Both the position numbers and the translations under genes were made by a program. Shown piece by piece: positions 12,025-21,415 of a stretch of 52,691 nucleotides of DNA. The stretch covers positions 1 to 52,691 of IMG/VR virus record IMGVR_UViG_3300012920_000056; one strand, 5' to 3'. The notes under the pieces are model-generated. The model had not been told where the DNA came from and made no database searches. It worked only from the letters and a program-made list of their open reading frames with translations. This DNA is from a virus. Numbering within the stretch: position 1 is the first letter of the stretch; every line of letters begins with the position of its first letter.

Positions 12025-12063
12025 TTCAATAGAAAAAAGACTTCAATAATTATATTATAAAGT

Positions 12064-12447
12064 ATGATTACTGAATTCTGCATGAATTGTGGCGCTAAGA
12101 TTGAATACGCATTGCACAAACCTAATTTTTGCTCGTCTTGTGGTAGTCCCCTTGGAGGCGTGGCAAAAGCGGCTCAACCACAAGAAGCAAATATTGTTAC
12201 TGAAGTAGCACAAGAAGAATCTTCCGATTCCATACCTAATATCTCAAAATTAGAGTATTCTATAGAAACCAATCAAAATAAACTAACATTTGGAGATTTA
12301 ATGGCTCAAGCTTCTCAAGATTCAAAAAACGAATACAAAAGAGATGTAGTCAGGCCAAAAGCTAATATTGATCCTAGTGAAGATGTCTTGAAATCCACCA
12401 TGCAACAGTGTCGTTCCTCAAAAGAACCAGAAGACATCGGTGGCTAA
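12064..12447 (+). CDS. Zinc-ribbon protein (127 aa)
   Basis: An N-terminal zinc ribbon, CMNCGAKIEY...CSSCGSPLGG (two CxxC knuckles within residues 6-30), is followed by a disordered acidic and basic tail. It overlaps the sigma-like gene by 8 bp. The pairing of a zinc-ribbon protein with a sigma-like factor suggests a role in late transcription, but this is inferred from context only. Confidence 0.8.
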   Translation: MITEFCMNCGAKIEYALHKPNFCSSCGSPLGGVAKAAQPQEANIVTEVAQEESSDSIPNISKLEYSIETNQNKLTFGDLMAQASQDSKNEYKRDVVRPKANIDPSEDVLKSTMQQCRSSKEPEDIGG

Positions 12448-13159
12448 AAAGAAAAAGTATACATACGAAGATAAGAAGGACATTATAGATCAAGAGCTTA
12501 ACAAAAGACAAAAAAAGTGGTTTCTAAATTCTTTGTCTTGGATTGATTTTGATGATGTTAAGCAAATTATTAGAGTTCACCTTCATAATAAGTGGCACCT
12601 TTGGGATCAGTCTCGACCACTGGCTCCCTGGCTTAATCGGATTATATCTAATCAGCTTAAAAATATTTTAAGGAATTATTATGGTAATTTCGCTAAGCCA
12701 TGCTTAAATTGCCCATTCAATCAGAGCGGGGTCGCTGAAGAAGACTCAATAGGGCTTTGCGGGTTTACAGAAAGCAAAACGCAATGCAATGAGTGTCCAC
12801 TATATGCTAAATGGGAAAAAACAAAGAAATCTGCATATCATGTAAAGATGCCAGTAGCCATAGAAAACCATGGACATGAAATAAAACCTAGTCGTCAAGA
12901 CTTATATTTAGTCGATAATGCAGCTAAACGATTGCACGAAGAAATGAAGAAGAAACTATCCGAGCGTAATTATGAAATATATGAAATGTTATTCATAAAA
13001 AACATGACAGATGAAGAGGTTGCAAAAGAATTAGGATACAAAACAACAGAAAAAAATAGAAAAGCGGGATACAAACAGATAAAAAACTTAAAGACCAAGT
13101 TTCATCAACAAGCTAAAAGAATATTAAAAACAAAGGATATATTTTATGGAGAAGATTGA
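12440..13159 (+). CDS. Sigma-70-family-like factor with cysteine-cluster insert (239 aa)
   Basis: Residues ~35-85 resemble sigma region 2: 'DDVKQIIRVHLHNKW' and 'PLAPWLNRIISNQLKNILR'. Residues ~175-230 resemble region 4: 'LSERNYEIYEMLFIKNMTDEEVAKELG' type helix-turn-helix and a basic recognition helix. Between them lies a cysteine cluster (C88, C91, C107, C116, C119) that probably binds zinc. By analogy with late sigma factors it could direct host RNA polymerase to late promoters (inference). GTG start; overlaps both neighbours, so it is part of the packaging operon. Confidence 0.8.
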   Translation: MAKKKKYTYEDKKDIIDQELNKRQKKWFLNSLSWIDFDDVKQIIRVHLHNKWHLWDQSRPLAPWLNRIISNQLKNILRNYYGNFAKPCLNCPFNQSGVAEEDSIGLCGFTESKTQCNECPLYAKWEKTKKSAYHVKMPVAIENHGHEIKPSRQDLYLVDNAAKRLHEEMKKKLSERNYEIYEMLFIKNMTDEEVAKELGYKTTEKNRKAGYKQIKNLKTKFHQQAKRILKTKDIFYGED

Positions 13160-14204
13160 GCTGACAGACGAACAAAAAGAATTTATTAATAAAAATTATA
13201 AAAAAATTAATAATTTGAATGAATTAACAAATGCGGTCTTCATGGGAGAGGATTTGGATGGCAGAACTAAAGAAGGGCGGGCGGTTCGCCAATATATGGC
13301 GTCAAAAGATTATAAATATACAACAAGAGAAAACAAAAAAGTTCCACCTGTTAAATTAACAGATGAACATAAAGAATTTATTCTTGCTAATGCAGATGGT
13401 AATATGAAAGCCTTTGATATGGCTAAAATATTATTTCCAGAAAAAGAAGTTACTCCATTGAGTAAAGAAACCATAGTAATCACTGATTTTTTAAAACAAC
13501 AAGCTCCTGAGAAGGTTCATCCAAAAGAAAACGCGGTAGGAGATAAGTACAAGCCAGCTAAAACATTCGCGGCTGCTATAGAATTAATTAATAAATCAAC
13601 CAGTCAAGAACTTGATCCTAATAAAATGCAAATGCAAGTAAAAAAAGGCGTAGAAGCATTAATTAGTTTCTTGCAATCACCTAGATTAATACAAACCATA
13701 GGTAATTATACAAATAAAGAAGATAGAATATTATTTGAAGCAGAATTTGTAAGAGCAACATGGGACAAACCAGATCTTACATCAGATGAAGTAAATTTAT
13801 ATATTAATGTATGTATTGATTATATTAATCTTATGAACATACAAAAAGCTATAGATAAATTAAATACTATGTTTGAAGAGTGTGAAGATCAGAGAGATAT
13901 GACTGTACGATTAGCTGAGCTTTTAAAAACAAAAAGCGAAGAGTACAATCAATGTGAAAAAAGAATGGAGAGTTTAATTACTAGATTAAATGGTGATAGA
14001 GCAAAGCGGGTACAACATAAACAAAATCAAAATGCATCAATATTAAATTTAGTACAATTATTTCAGGAAGAAGAAGAAAGAAAAGTCATGGTGAAGATTG
14101 CACAAATGCAAAAGCAACTCGTTGAAGAAGAAGCTAATAACATTGAATCAATGCCTGACTGGAAAGCAAGAGTCCTTGGCTTACGAAAAGGAGACGTAGC
14201 ATGA
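13146..14204 (+). CDS. Candidate terminase small subunit (352 aa)
   Basis: No firm domain match. The first 140 residues contain two similar segments starting 'LTDEQKEFI' and 'LTDEHKEFI', each followed by a helical unit, suggesting duplicated DNA-binding domains. The rest is helical with a coiled coil (about 245-335), typical of oligomeric small terminases. Its place two genes before the large terminase supports the call. Overlaps both neighbours by 4-14 bp. Confidence 0.6.
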   Translation: MEKIELTDEQKEFINKNYKKINNLNELTNAVFMGEDLDGRTKEGRAVRQYMASKDYKYTTRENKKVPPVKLTDEHKEFILANADGNMKAFDMAKILFPEKEVTPLSKETIVITDFLKQQAPEKVHPKENAVGDKYKPAKTFAAAIELINKSTSQELDPNKMQMQVKKGVEALISFLQSPRLIQTIGNYTNKEDRILFEAEFVRATWDKPDLTSDEVNLYINVCIDYINLMNIQKAIDKLNTMFEECEDQRDMTVRLAELLKTKSEEYNQCEKRMESLITRLNGDRAKRVQHKQNQNASILNLVQLFQEEEERKVMVKIAQMQKQLVEEEANNIESMPDWKARVLGLRKGDVA

Positions 14205-15175
14205 ATGAAAAAGTGGTGTGCAAAGAGTGCGGAAAAGAATTCGATTCAGAAAAGGCTTTGCATCGGCACATTAAAGTGCATAATATGGATTTAGCAGCTT
14301 ACTATACTAAATTTTATCCTAGAGTGAATAAACTAACACAAGAACTACTACCTTTCAAGGATAAACTATCTTATTTTAATACAGACTTCTCCACAAGAGC
14401 GCAAATGATCAAATGGTGCAATATAAATAAAGGTAATGAAGAAGTAAAAGAATATATACTTAAACAATTAAAACATAGAATAGATAATAAACAATTAAAG
14501 TATGCACCTAATCATTTAGAATTAAAAATAAATGATTTACCAAGTATAGATATATATAAAGATAATTTTGGCGGTTATGGACAAGCTTGCCAACAGCTTG
14601 GCCTAGAACCATTATATAATAAGGGAATAAAAGATGAAAAGATCTTTCTTTCTTTGAACAAAAAAATGGAAGAAATTCCTATCTTAATTGATACCCGCGA
14701 ACAAAAGCCTCTTTCTTTCGTTAATAGCAAAGAGCATAAATTAGACTTTGGAGACTATACAGTAGGGGGAGAGCGCTATAACTATACTTATGTTGACCGC
14801 AAGAGCGAAAACGATTTTAAGGGTACTCTAGGGACAGGATACAACCGTTTTAGAAACGAATTAAAAAGAGCACGACAGTTTAATTCTTTTTTATATATAG
14901 TTATTGAGCAATCTCTACCCCAATTAATAAAAAATAATAATTATTTAAAAAATAAAAGAATGAAAGGTGCTTCTAATTTAAAATTTATATTTCATAGGAT
15001 GAGATTGTTAACTCATGAATTTAGAAATCATTGCCAATTTATTTTTTCTGGCAGTCGCGAAAATTCTGAATTATTAATTCCTAATTTATTGTTTTGGGGA
15101 CAAAGATTATGGAATGTAGATATACAATATTATTTAGATAAATATGACTTGGACACCAGGAAAACAAAAAGCTAG
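14201..15175 (+). CDS. C2H2 zinc finger fused to ERCC4-type nuclease (324 aa)
   Basis: The N-terminus has a C2H2 finger (C7, C10, H23, H27). The C-terminal half is an ERCC4/XPF-type nuclease: 'ILIDTREQKPL' (about 160), 'LDFGDYTVG' (about 181) and 'VDRKSENDF' (198-206), the last being the catalytic ERKxxxD-like motif. Such enzymes cut branched or structured DNA. The location between packaging genes and the 32 bp overlap with the large terminase suggest debranching of DNA before packaging (inference). Confidence 0.88.
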   Translation: MNEKVVCKECGKEFDSEKALHRHIKVHNMDLAAYYTKFYPRVNKLTQELLPFKDKLSYFNTDFSTRAQMIKWCNINKGNEEVKEYILKQLKHRIDNKQLKYAPNHLELKINDLPSIDIYKDNFGGYGQACQQLGLEPLYNKGIKDEKIFLSLNKKMEEIPILIDTREQKPLSFVNSKEHKLDFGDYTVGGERYNYTYVDRKSENDFKGTLGTGYNRFRNELKRARQFNSFLYIVIEQSLPQLIKNNNYLKNKRMKGASNLKFIFHRMRLLTHEFRNHCQFIFSGSRENSELLIPNLLFWGQRLWNVDIQYYLDKYDLDTRKTKS

Positions 15176-17015
15176 AGACAAATATTCCTCTAATATCAAT
15201 GACTTAGTTCTTGATAAAAAAGGCTTTCTCGAAGAAAAAGAAGCGAAGCTCTTATTATATGAATTTATGCGAGGCAATGTTACTTTTACAGTTGACATGC
15301 TTAGTGGTATAAAATTATTTCCTTTTCAGCATATGGCTATTAAAGCTATGCTTGAATCTGATTATTTTATGGGCGTCTGGAGTCGAGGGATGTCAAAATC
15401 ATTTACTACTGGTATATTTGCTTTTTTAGATGCCATAATGAACCAAGGTGTTGAAATAGGCATTATATCAAAGTCTTTTCGCCAAGCGAAAATGATATTT
15501 AAAAAAATAGAAGATATATTAAATAAACCAGAAGCAGCAATGCTAGCGCAGTGCGTTACCCGAAAATCCAAGGCGAATGATCAGTGGACATTAGAGCTTG
15601 GAGCAAGCAAGATTCACGCATTACCGTTAGGTGATGGTGAAAAGCTTCGTGGTTTTAGATTTCATCGTATTATTATTGATGAGTTTCTTCTTATGCCAGA
15701 AAGGATTTATAACGAAGTTATAGTCCCTTTCCTTTCTGTTGTTGAGAATCCAACTGAAAGAGAAGAATTATATAATATGGAGACTCAAATGATCAAAGAC
15801 GGAAAAATGAAAGAGGAGGACAGACATGTCTGGCCGAACAATAAGTTAATTATGCTTTCTTCCGCTTCTTATAAATTTGAATATATGTATAAATTATATC
15901 AAAAATTTGAATCATTAATAAATGGAGAGATTGTTGAAGATGGCACTGCTCATCGCACAATTATGCATTTCAGTTATGATTGCGCTCCTAAACAATTATA
16001 TGATCAAAATCTCATTAATCAGGCTAAGGCTAGTATGAGTCAAAGTCAGTTTGATCGTGAGTTTGGTGCTATTTTTACAGATGATAGTTCTGGTTATTTT
16101 AAAATTTCAAAGATGGCAGCCTGCACTATCCCAGATGGACAAAGTCCATGCGTGGAAGTCGCTGGTGAACCTTCTGATAAATACCTTCTTTCTTTTGACC
16201 CCAGCTGGGCTGAGAGCGAGAGTTCTGACGACTTCGCGATCCAGGTATTTAAACTGAACGATGAAGGCCGTACAGGCACACTCGTTCACAATTACGCCAT
16301 GTCAGGCTCTCGCCTGAAAGATCATATATTTTATTTTCATTATTTATTAAATAATTTTAATATTGTTGCTATTGTTGGTGACTATAACGGTGGAGTCCAA
16401 TTTTTAAACGCCTGCAACGAGAGTAGTCTCTTTAAACAAAATAATCTAAAAATTGACACTATTGGTTCAGATCTTGATAATTTAGAAAATTATCAACAAG
16501 GTTTGCGAGATGCTAAGTTAGAATATAATTTAGAAAAGAAAAAAATATGTATACTGCGCAAGCCCACTTCCCAATGGATTAGAATTGCCAATGAATTACT
16601 TCAATCAAATTTTGATCATAAAAGAGTATTCTTCGGGTCTCGTGCGGTAAACGATGATTATCAAAAGCAGCGTAACAAGCGTATACCTATTGATAAACTA
16701 AAGTTTCTAAAAAATGCTGAAGATGACAAGCAAAGTTCCGCAGCTCGCATGATTGATCTTGTTGAGCATCAGGTTGACCTTATGTCAATGACAAAAGCGG
16801 AATGCGCATTAATACAAATTAAAACTACACCCCAAGGTACTCAGACATTTGATCTTCCAGATAATCTTAAAAGACAGACTGGGCCAGACAAAGCGAGAAA
16901 GGACTCGTACTCTGCTTTAGTGCTAGGGAATTGGATGATAAAAGTTTATTACGATATGATGAACGTAGAGGCTGAGAATGTCCAGGCGACTTTTACACCT
17001 ATGTTTGTAGCGTAA
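15144..17015 (+). CDS. terL: Terminase large subunit (623 aa)
   Basis: The packaging motor has an ATPase and a nuclease domain. A Walker A-like GVWSRGMSKSF (residues 77-87, R81/K85) and a Walker B IIIDEF (D179, E180) mark the ATPase. 'FDPSWAESESSDD' (D352) and 'IVGDYNGG' (D413) mark the RNase H-like nuclease. Length is normal for the family. The first 31 bp overlap the upstream nuclease gene. No intein or frameshift. Confidence 0.95.
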   Translation: MTWTPGKQKARDKYSSNINDLVLDKKGFLEEKEAKLLLYEFMRGNVTFTVDMLSGIKLFPFQHMAIKAMLESDYFMGVWSRGMSKSFTTGIFAFLDAIMNQGVEIGIISKSFRQAKMIFKKIEDILNKPEAAMLAQCVTRKSKANDQWTLELGASKIHALPLGDGEKLRGFRFHRIIIDEFLLMPERIYNEVIVPFLSVVENPTEREELYNMETQMIKDGKMKEEDRHVWPNNKLIMLSSASYKFEYMYKLYQKFESLINGEIVEDGTAHRTIMHFSYDCAPKQLYDQNLINQAKASMSQSQFDREFGAIFTDDSSGYFKISKMAACTIPDGQSPCVEVAGEPSDKYLLSFDPSWAESESSDDFAIQVFKLNDEGRTGTLVHNYAMSGSRLKDHIFYFHYLLNNFNIVAIVGDYNGGVQFLNACNESSLFKQNNLKIDTIGSDLDNLENYQQGLRDAKLEYNLEKKKICILRKPTSQWIRIANELLQSNFDHKRVFFGSRAVNDDYQKQRNKRIPIDKLKFLKNAEDDKQSSAARMIDLVEHQVDLMSMTKAECALIQIKTTPQGTQTFDLPDNLKRQTGPDKARKDSYSALVLGNWMIKVYYDMMNVEAENVQATFTPMFVA

Positions 17016-17062
17016 AGTTAAAAGTTAACTTTGGACTTTAAATGGACTTTTATTAGACTTTT

Positions 17063-17074
17063 GTGTATTATAAT
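17063..17074 (+). promoter_or_regulatory. Putative late promoter box before portal
   Basis: TGTGTATTATAAT just before the ATG at 17077 (TATAAT 17069-17074). It is preceded by a repetitive AAAGTTAACTTT / GGACTTT segment (17017-17060) that could be an operator. No clear -35. Confidence 0.4.
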
Positions 17075-17076
17075 TT

Positions 17077-19101
17077 ATGTCCAAGCGCAAATATACAAAA
17101 AAATCAGAATACTGGGATCAATTTAAGAATAAAGACGTTAACGAATTAATCCAACAAACTAATAACATCGACTCTCCATGGGAGCCTATTCTCGCAGGGG
17201 ATGCCTACTACGCTCAAAGCGCTAAAGCTAGCTATGAAAGAACAGGACAATCAAATAGTGAAGGCTCAAGTCGAACTGGTAGTAGGCGCAATGCTTCATT
17301 TAACACTAGAAAACTTTGGAAGTACGCTAATATTCGAGAAGGTCAATTACCTTATTTTTACGGTAAAGCGGGTTGCGATATTAAAGATGCAATTATGTTA
17401 TGCCAAAAAGCATATGCTAACATTCCAATCTTTAGAAATGTTATTGATATAATGTCTGAGTTTGCTAATACTGAATTGGTATTAGAGGGGGGGACGGAAA
17501 AATCTAAAAACTTTATTGATAAATGGATGCGGAGAGTAAACCTGTGGGGTGTTAAAGATCAATACTTCAGAGAGTACTATCGTAGTGGTAATGTTTTTAT
17601 GTATCGTTTGGATACTAAATTTACCGTAGATGATTTTAATAGAATGTCTACAATTTATGGATCAGATGATTTAATTAAAAAAGGAGATATACCTATTAAA
17701 TACATTCTTTTAAATCCTTATGATATTACTACTTTAAAATCTTCAAACTTTGATGGTAATGTATACAGAAAAATATTATCAGAATATGAGCTAGAAAGAC
17801 TAAAAGATCCTAAGACTGATTATGATAAAGAAGTATTAAAGAGTTTAGATCCAAAAAGTCAAAAAGCAATTAAAGAAGGTAGATATGGTGCAGATGGTAT
17901 TTATGCAGCACTCGATCCAAATAAATTAATTTATTCTTTTTATAAAAAACAAGATTATGAACCTTTTGCTATTCCTTTTGGTTATCCTGTATTAGATGAT
18001 TTAAATTGGAAACTTGAACTTAAAAAGATCGATCAGGCTGTTACTCGTACTATTGAGAATGTTATTTTGTTAATTACTATGGGTAATACTCCTGATAAAG
18101 GAGGTATTAATCCTCATAATTTGCAGGCTATGCAATCTTTGTTTAAAAATGAAAGTATTGGCAGGGTATTGGTTAGTGATTATACAACAAAAGCAGAATT
18201 TATAATTCCTGATTTGAATAGAGTACTAGGCCCCGCAAAATATGAAATCGTAGATCAAGATATCAAAGAAGCTCTGCAAAATGTTGTAGTGGGAAGTGAA
18301 AGATATAGTAATACTCAAGTCAAGGCTCAAATATTTCTTGAAAGATTAAAAGAGGCTCGTAATGCTTTTATTAATGATTTTCTTCAGCCACAAATAAAAT
18401 TAGTTTGCAAAAATCTTGGATTCAGAAAGTATCCTATTGTTAAATTCCAAGAGGTCGATCTTAAAGATGAAGTACAACTGCAGAGAGTTACTACTCGCCT
18501 CATGGAGCTTGGTATTCTTACTCCAGAACAAGGCATAGAAACAATCAAAACTGGACTATATCCAGAAAACAGCAGAATTGGAGAAGGTCAGGAGCAATAT
18601 GTTGAGGATCGTCAAAAAGGACATTATACTCCTTTAGTCGGTGGTCAACCGCTGCCCATGGAAGAGGACGAAAATGGCCAACCCATACAAACACAAGTCC
18701 CAAATCAAAGGCAACAAGTTAGTACGCCACAACAACCAGGGCGACCATCAGGTACAAATAAAGAAGGTAGACCTGCTTTGGCAGATAGAAAAAGTATACA
18801 AAATACAATTTATGCTACTGAAGGATTGTTTAAATTTGCTCAAGTCGAAATGAAAAAAGCAAATAATATTAAAAGACTTTCAAAAGATAAAAAATCGCTG
18901 TTAGAAGAATTATGTAAAACTGTAGTGATTTCCTGTGAAAAGTCTGACTGGGAGAAGCAAGTTAAATCATGCGTCGCTGATTTTAATCATATAGAAAATC
19001 TGTCTCCTTTGCCAGAAATCCTGAATATATCTAGTGATTATGAGATTGAGCTTTATCCATCTGCTCTTTATTACCACAGTAATGATACTTCTCAAAAATA
19101 A
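17077..19101 (+). CDS. Portal protein (674 aa)
   Basis: Placed directly after the large terminase and before the protease. The middle region carries a typical portal helix bundle: 'NVIDIMSEFANTELV', 'YFREYYRSGNVFMYR', 'DLNWKLELKKIDQAV' and a long helix to 'ERLKEARNAFI'. It forms the dodecameric DNA channel. The C-terminal 150 residues are disordered (Gln/Pro-rich, about 530-580) and then helical, possibly facing the head interior. Confidence 0.88.
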   Translation: MSKRKYTKKSEYWDQFKNKDVNELIQQTNNIDSPWEPILAGDAYYAQSAKASYERTGQSNSEGSSRTGSRRNASFNTRKLWKYANIREGQLPYFYGKAGCDIKDAIMLCQKAYANIPIFRNVIDIMSEFANTELVLEGGTEKSKNFIDKWMRRVNLWGVKDQYFREYYRSGNVFMYRLDTKFTVDDFNRMSTIYGSDDLIKKGDIPIKYILLNPYDITTLKSSNFDGNVYRKILSEYELERLKDPKTDYDKEVLKSLDPKSQKAIKEGRYGADGIYAALDPNKLIYSFYKKQDYEPFAIPFGYPVLDDLNWKLELKKIDQAVTRTIENVILLITMGNTPDKGGINPHNLQAMQSLFKNESIGRVLVSDYTTKAEFIIPDLNRVLGPAKYEIVDQDIKEALQNVVVGSERYSNTQVKAQIFLERLKEARNAFINDFLQPQIKLVCKNLGFRKYPIVKFQEVDLKDEVQLQRVTTRLMELGILTPEQGIETIKTGLYPENSRIGEGQEQYVEDRQKGHYTPLVGGQPLPMEEDENGQPIQTQVPNQRQQVSTPQQPGRPSGTNKEGRPALADRKSIQNTIYATEGLFKFAQVEMKKANNIKRLSKDKKSLLEELCKTVVISCEKSDWEKQVKSCVADFNHIENLSPLPEILNISSDYEIELYPSALYYHSNDTSQK

Positions 19102-19130
19102 GTTTACTGTGTAGATTACTTGTAAATATC

Positions 19131-20735
19131 ATGAAAAATAAAGCATTTCAATACACTAGTAATTTCTTGAGTGACATACAGGCGTCTTGCGTTGACGGTA
19201 CATGTAAAATGTTCAACTTAAGTGAAGCTTCTCTTGACAGTTTAAAAACATTAATTCCTGAAGAAGTTGATTTAACAAAAAATATTGATTTATTGGGAGT
19301 AGCTTTTAATGCTGCAGTTGTCAATAAATTTAATAAAAATGGTGATGGTATCGATACAAATACTGCTTTCGCTATAAAAGATTACTTTATTAATAAACCT
19401 ACTAATATTGAACATGAGAAACAAAAAATTGTAGGACATATTATATCTTCTTCATTTAGTAAATATGGTACTAATGAATTAATGGAAGCTAGTGAATTAA
19501 AAGATGAGACTGGACCATTCAATATAGCATTAGGAGCATTGGTTTATAAAATTGTAAATCCTGCATTTGCAAACATGATTGAACAAAGCCAAGAAGATGG
19601 TGAATATAAAAATATTATTTCAGCAAGCTGGGAAATTGGATTCAATGATTATGTTATTGCAGTAGGTAGCGAAGACTTAAGCGAAGCTGAGATTGTTTCT
19701 GATAAAAAACAAATTGCTGAATTTAATCAATATTTAAAAGCTTATGATGGTGAGGGCAAAATGGATGATGGTACTCCAATTTATCGATTGGTGGTTGGAG
19801 ACATTTATCCTCTTGGTATTGGCTTTACTACTAATCCAGCGGCAGATGTTAAGGGAGTGATTATGCATCAAAAAGATGATGACGAAAACTCCGAAAATAC
19901 ACAGGCTTCCGAGCGAATAGAAATCAATAACACAGATTTTTACAAAAAAAATCAAAAAAATAGTTCCCTTTCCGAAGAAATTTCTGTAAACACAAAAAAC
20001 ACATTAAATATGGATAATCAAGATCTACTTAAACAAATCGAAGGCATGCTTTCAGAAAAAATTGGCGATAGCCAACAATTCGAAGAAGCTGTCGCTAGCG
20101 TTTCTAAGGTAATGATGGAAGCTATCCGAGAAAAAGATTCTCAGTGGCAAGAAGAAAAAGAGCAAAAGGAAAAAGCTCTTGCTGAAGCTACTGAGCGTCA
20201 AGACGCTCTCTCCAAAGAAATGGACGAGCTGAAAGAAAAACTCGAAGCTTCTGAAGAACAATGGAAACAGCTGGCAGAAGAAAAAAGTCTTCGCGAGGCA
20301 AAGGATCTTTTCAATTCAAGAATGGCTTCTGTTACTGAAGCTTTCGATTTGAATGAAGATGATCTTAAGATTGTTGCTTCCGAAGTTTCCGAATTAGAAG
20401 CTACTGAAGAAGCTTTCGCGTCTTACGAAGAAAAACTTAAAGTTATGTGGCAACACAAGACTAAAGAATACATCGAAGCTCAAGAAAAAGCTTTTCAGGA
20501 AAAATTAGAAGCTGAACTTCAAAAACGTATTGAAGGAATATCTGAAACTGAAGCTTCCGAAGAATCCTCAGAAGAGGTTTCCGAAGAAACTACAGAAGAA
20601 GTCCTTGAAGAAGTTGAAGAAGAATCTGCTGCAAGTATTTCAAACAATAATGAAGCCGCTTCCAGCGAAGAGCAATCTCTTCGTGAAAAGTTCCAGGCTG
20701 CATTTTCACAAGAAAACATTCAAATTAAATATTAA
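19131..20735 (+). CDS. Prohead protease fused to scaffold (534 aa)
   Basis: The N-terminal ~250 residues look like a prohead maturation protease: 'TNIEHEKQKIVGHI' carries a candidate catalytic His (H95) and 'IISASWEIGF' a candidate Ser (S164/S166). Residues ~295-534 are a Glu/Lys-rich coiled coil with an acidic run, typical of an internal scaffold that the protease later destroys. Candidate catalytic residues are inferred from position. The fused protease-scaffold layout is known from several phages. Confidence 0.8.
   Translation: MKNKAFQYTSNFLSDIQASCVDGTCKMFNLSEASLDSLKTLIPEEVDLTKNIDLLGVAFNAAVVNKFNKNGDGIDTNTAFAIKDYFINKPTNIEHEKQKIVGHIISSSFSKYGTNELMEASELKDETGPFNIALGALVYKIVNPAFANMIEQSQEDGEYKNIISASWEIGFNDYVIAVGSEDLSEAEIVSDKKQIAEFNQYLKAYDGEGKMDDGTPIYRLVVGDIYPLGIGFTTNPAADVKGVIMHQKDDDENSENTQASERIEINNTDFYKKNQKNSSLSEEISVNTKNTLNMDNQDLLKQIEGMLSEKIGDSQQFEEAVASVSKVMMEAIREKDSQWQEEKEQKEKALAEATERQDALSKEMDELKEKLEASEEQWKQLAEEKSLREAKDLFNSRMASVTEAFDLNEDDLKIVASEVSELEATEEAFASYEEKLKVMWQHKTKEYIEAQEKAFQEKLEAELQKRIEGISETEASEESSEEVSEETTEEVLEEVEEESAASISNNNEAASSEEQSLREKFQAAFSQENIQIKY
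20010..20735 (+). CDS. Possible nested scaffold protein from internal start (241 aa)
   Basis: An in-frame ATG (residue 294 of the protease gene) begins MDNQDLLKQIEGMLSEK, exactly at the boundary between the protease and the coiled-coil scaffold. Nested scaffolds made this way are known from lambda. There is no Shine-Dalgarno, so this is a possibility only. Confidence 0.35.
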   Translation: MDNQDLLKQIEGMLSEKIGDSQQFEEAVASVSKVMMEAIREKDSQWQEEKEQKEKALAEATERQDALSKEMDELKEKLEASEEQWKQLAEEKSLREAKDLFNSRMASVTEAFDLNEDDLKIVASEVSELEATEEAFASYEEKLKVMWQHKTKEYIEAQEKAFQEKLEAELQKRIEGISETEASEESSEEVSEETTEEVLEEVEEESAASISNNNEAASSEEQSLREKFQAAFSQENIQIKY

Positions 20736-20737
20736 TC

Positions 20738-21397
20738 ATGGCTATTAGATTATTACCATTCCGTCAGTACGCTGAAGAAGACGTTGTAAATCTCTTTGCA
20801 AACGATACGGTTAACGATAAAGTTACCGATTCGAGCAATGGAGATGCAGGCGTTTTTGTTAAAGTAAGTGCTGGGGACTTTAGTGCTGATCCCGTAGGAT
20901 ACGAAAATAACTCTTACCTCGGTGAGACTAACTATCCTTTCATCGGACGCAATCAGTATCCAACCGTCCCATTAAAAGTTACAGCTGCAACTGCTGGGGA
21001 TTCCTGTGTTGGAGTTACCTTGTTGCAGACTGCATTGAAGGATGAAAACGAAGAAAAACTTCTTTATTATCCTCAAAAGAAGCTTGAAACTCAGTCTGTA
21101 TTGACTGGAGAAGCCGTACCTGTTCTTGGAAAAGGTATCGTTACTCTTGACAACAGCGCTTATGATGGAGCCCCTGACGTAGGCGAGTGGTTAGCATTGT
21201 CTTCAAACGCTGGTAAAGTTACTGGACATGCAGCTTATAATGGTCCAGGCGCTGGCACCCAAGTTATCGGACAAGTTCTTGCAACTGGCGCTCGCGTAAA
21301 TCGTGGTGTTTCTAAGGACCAATTTGCTGACGCTAGCGTTGGCACAGGTGCAGCTAACACAAATGGTGCATACATTGTAGCTCGTATTAATTGTTAA
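20738..21397 (+). CDS. Candidate capsid decoration protein (219 aa)
   Basis: Small Gly/Ala/Val-rich beta protein between the protease/scaffold and the capsid gene, the usual site of a decoration or stabilisation protein. No sequence motif identifies the family. Begins 3 bp after the previous stop. Confidence 0.65.
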   Translation: MAIRLLPFRQYAEEDVVNLFANDTVNDKVTDSSNGDAGVFVKVSAGDFSADPVGYENNSYLGETNYPFIGRNQYPTVPLKVTAATAGDSCVGVTLLQTALKDENEEKLLYYPQKKLETQSVLTGEAVPVLGKGIVTLDNSAYDGAPDVGEWLALSSNAGKVTGHAAYNGPGAGTQVIGQVLATGARVNRGVSKDQFADASVGTGAANTNGAYIVARINC

Positions 21398-21415
21398 TAG
21401 AAAGATTTAAGAAAA

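Noticed and set aside
17015-17062. AAAGTTAACTTT / GGACTTT repeats before the portal gene as an attachment site
   Set aside because: Short, AT-rich and with no partner copy elsewhere noticed; at most an operator.
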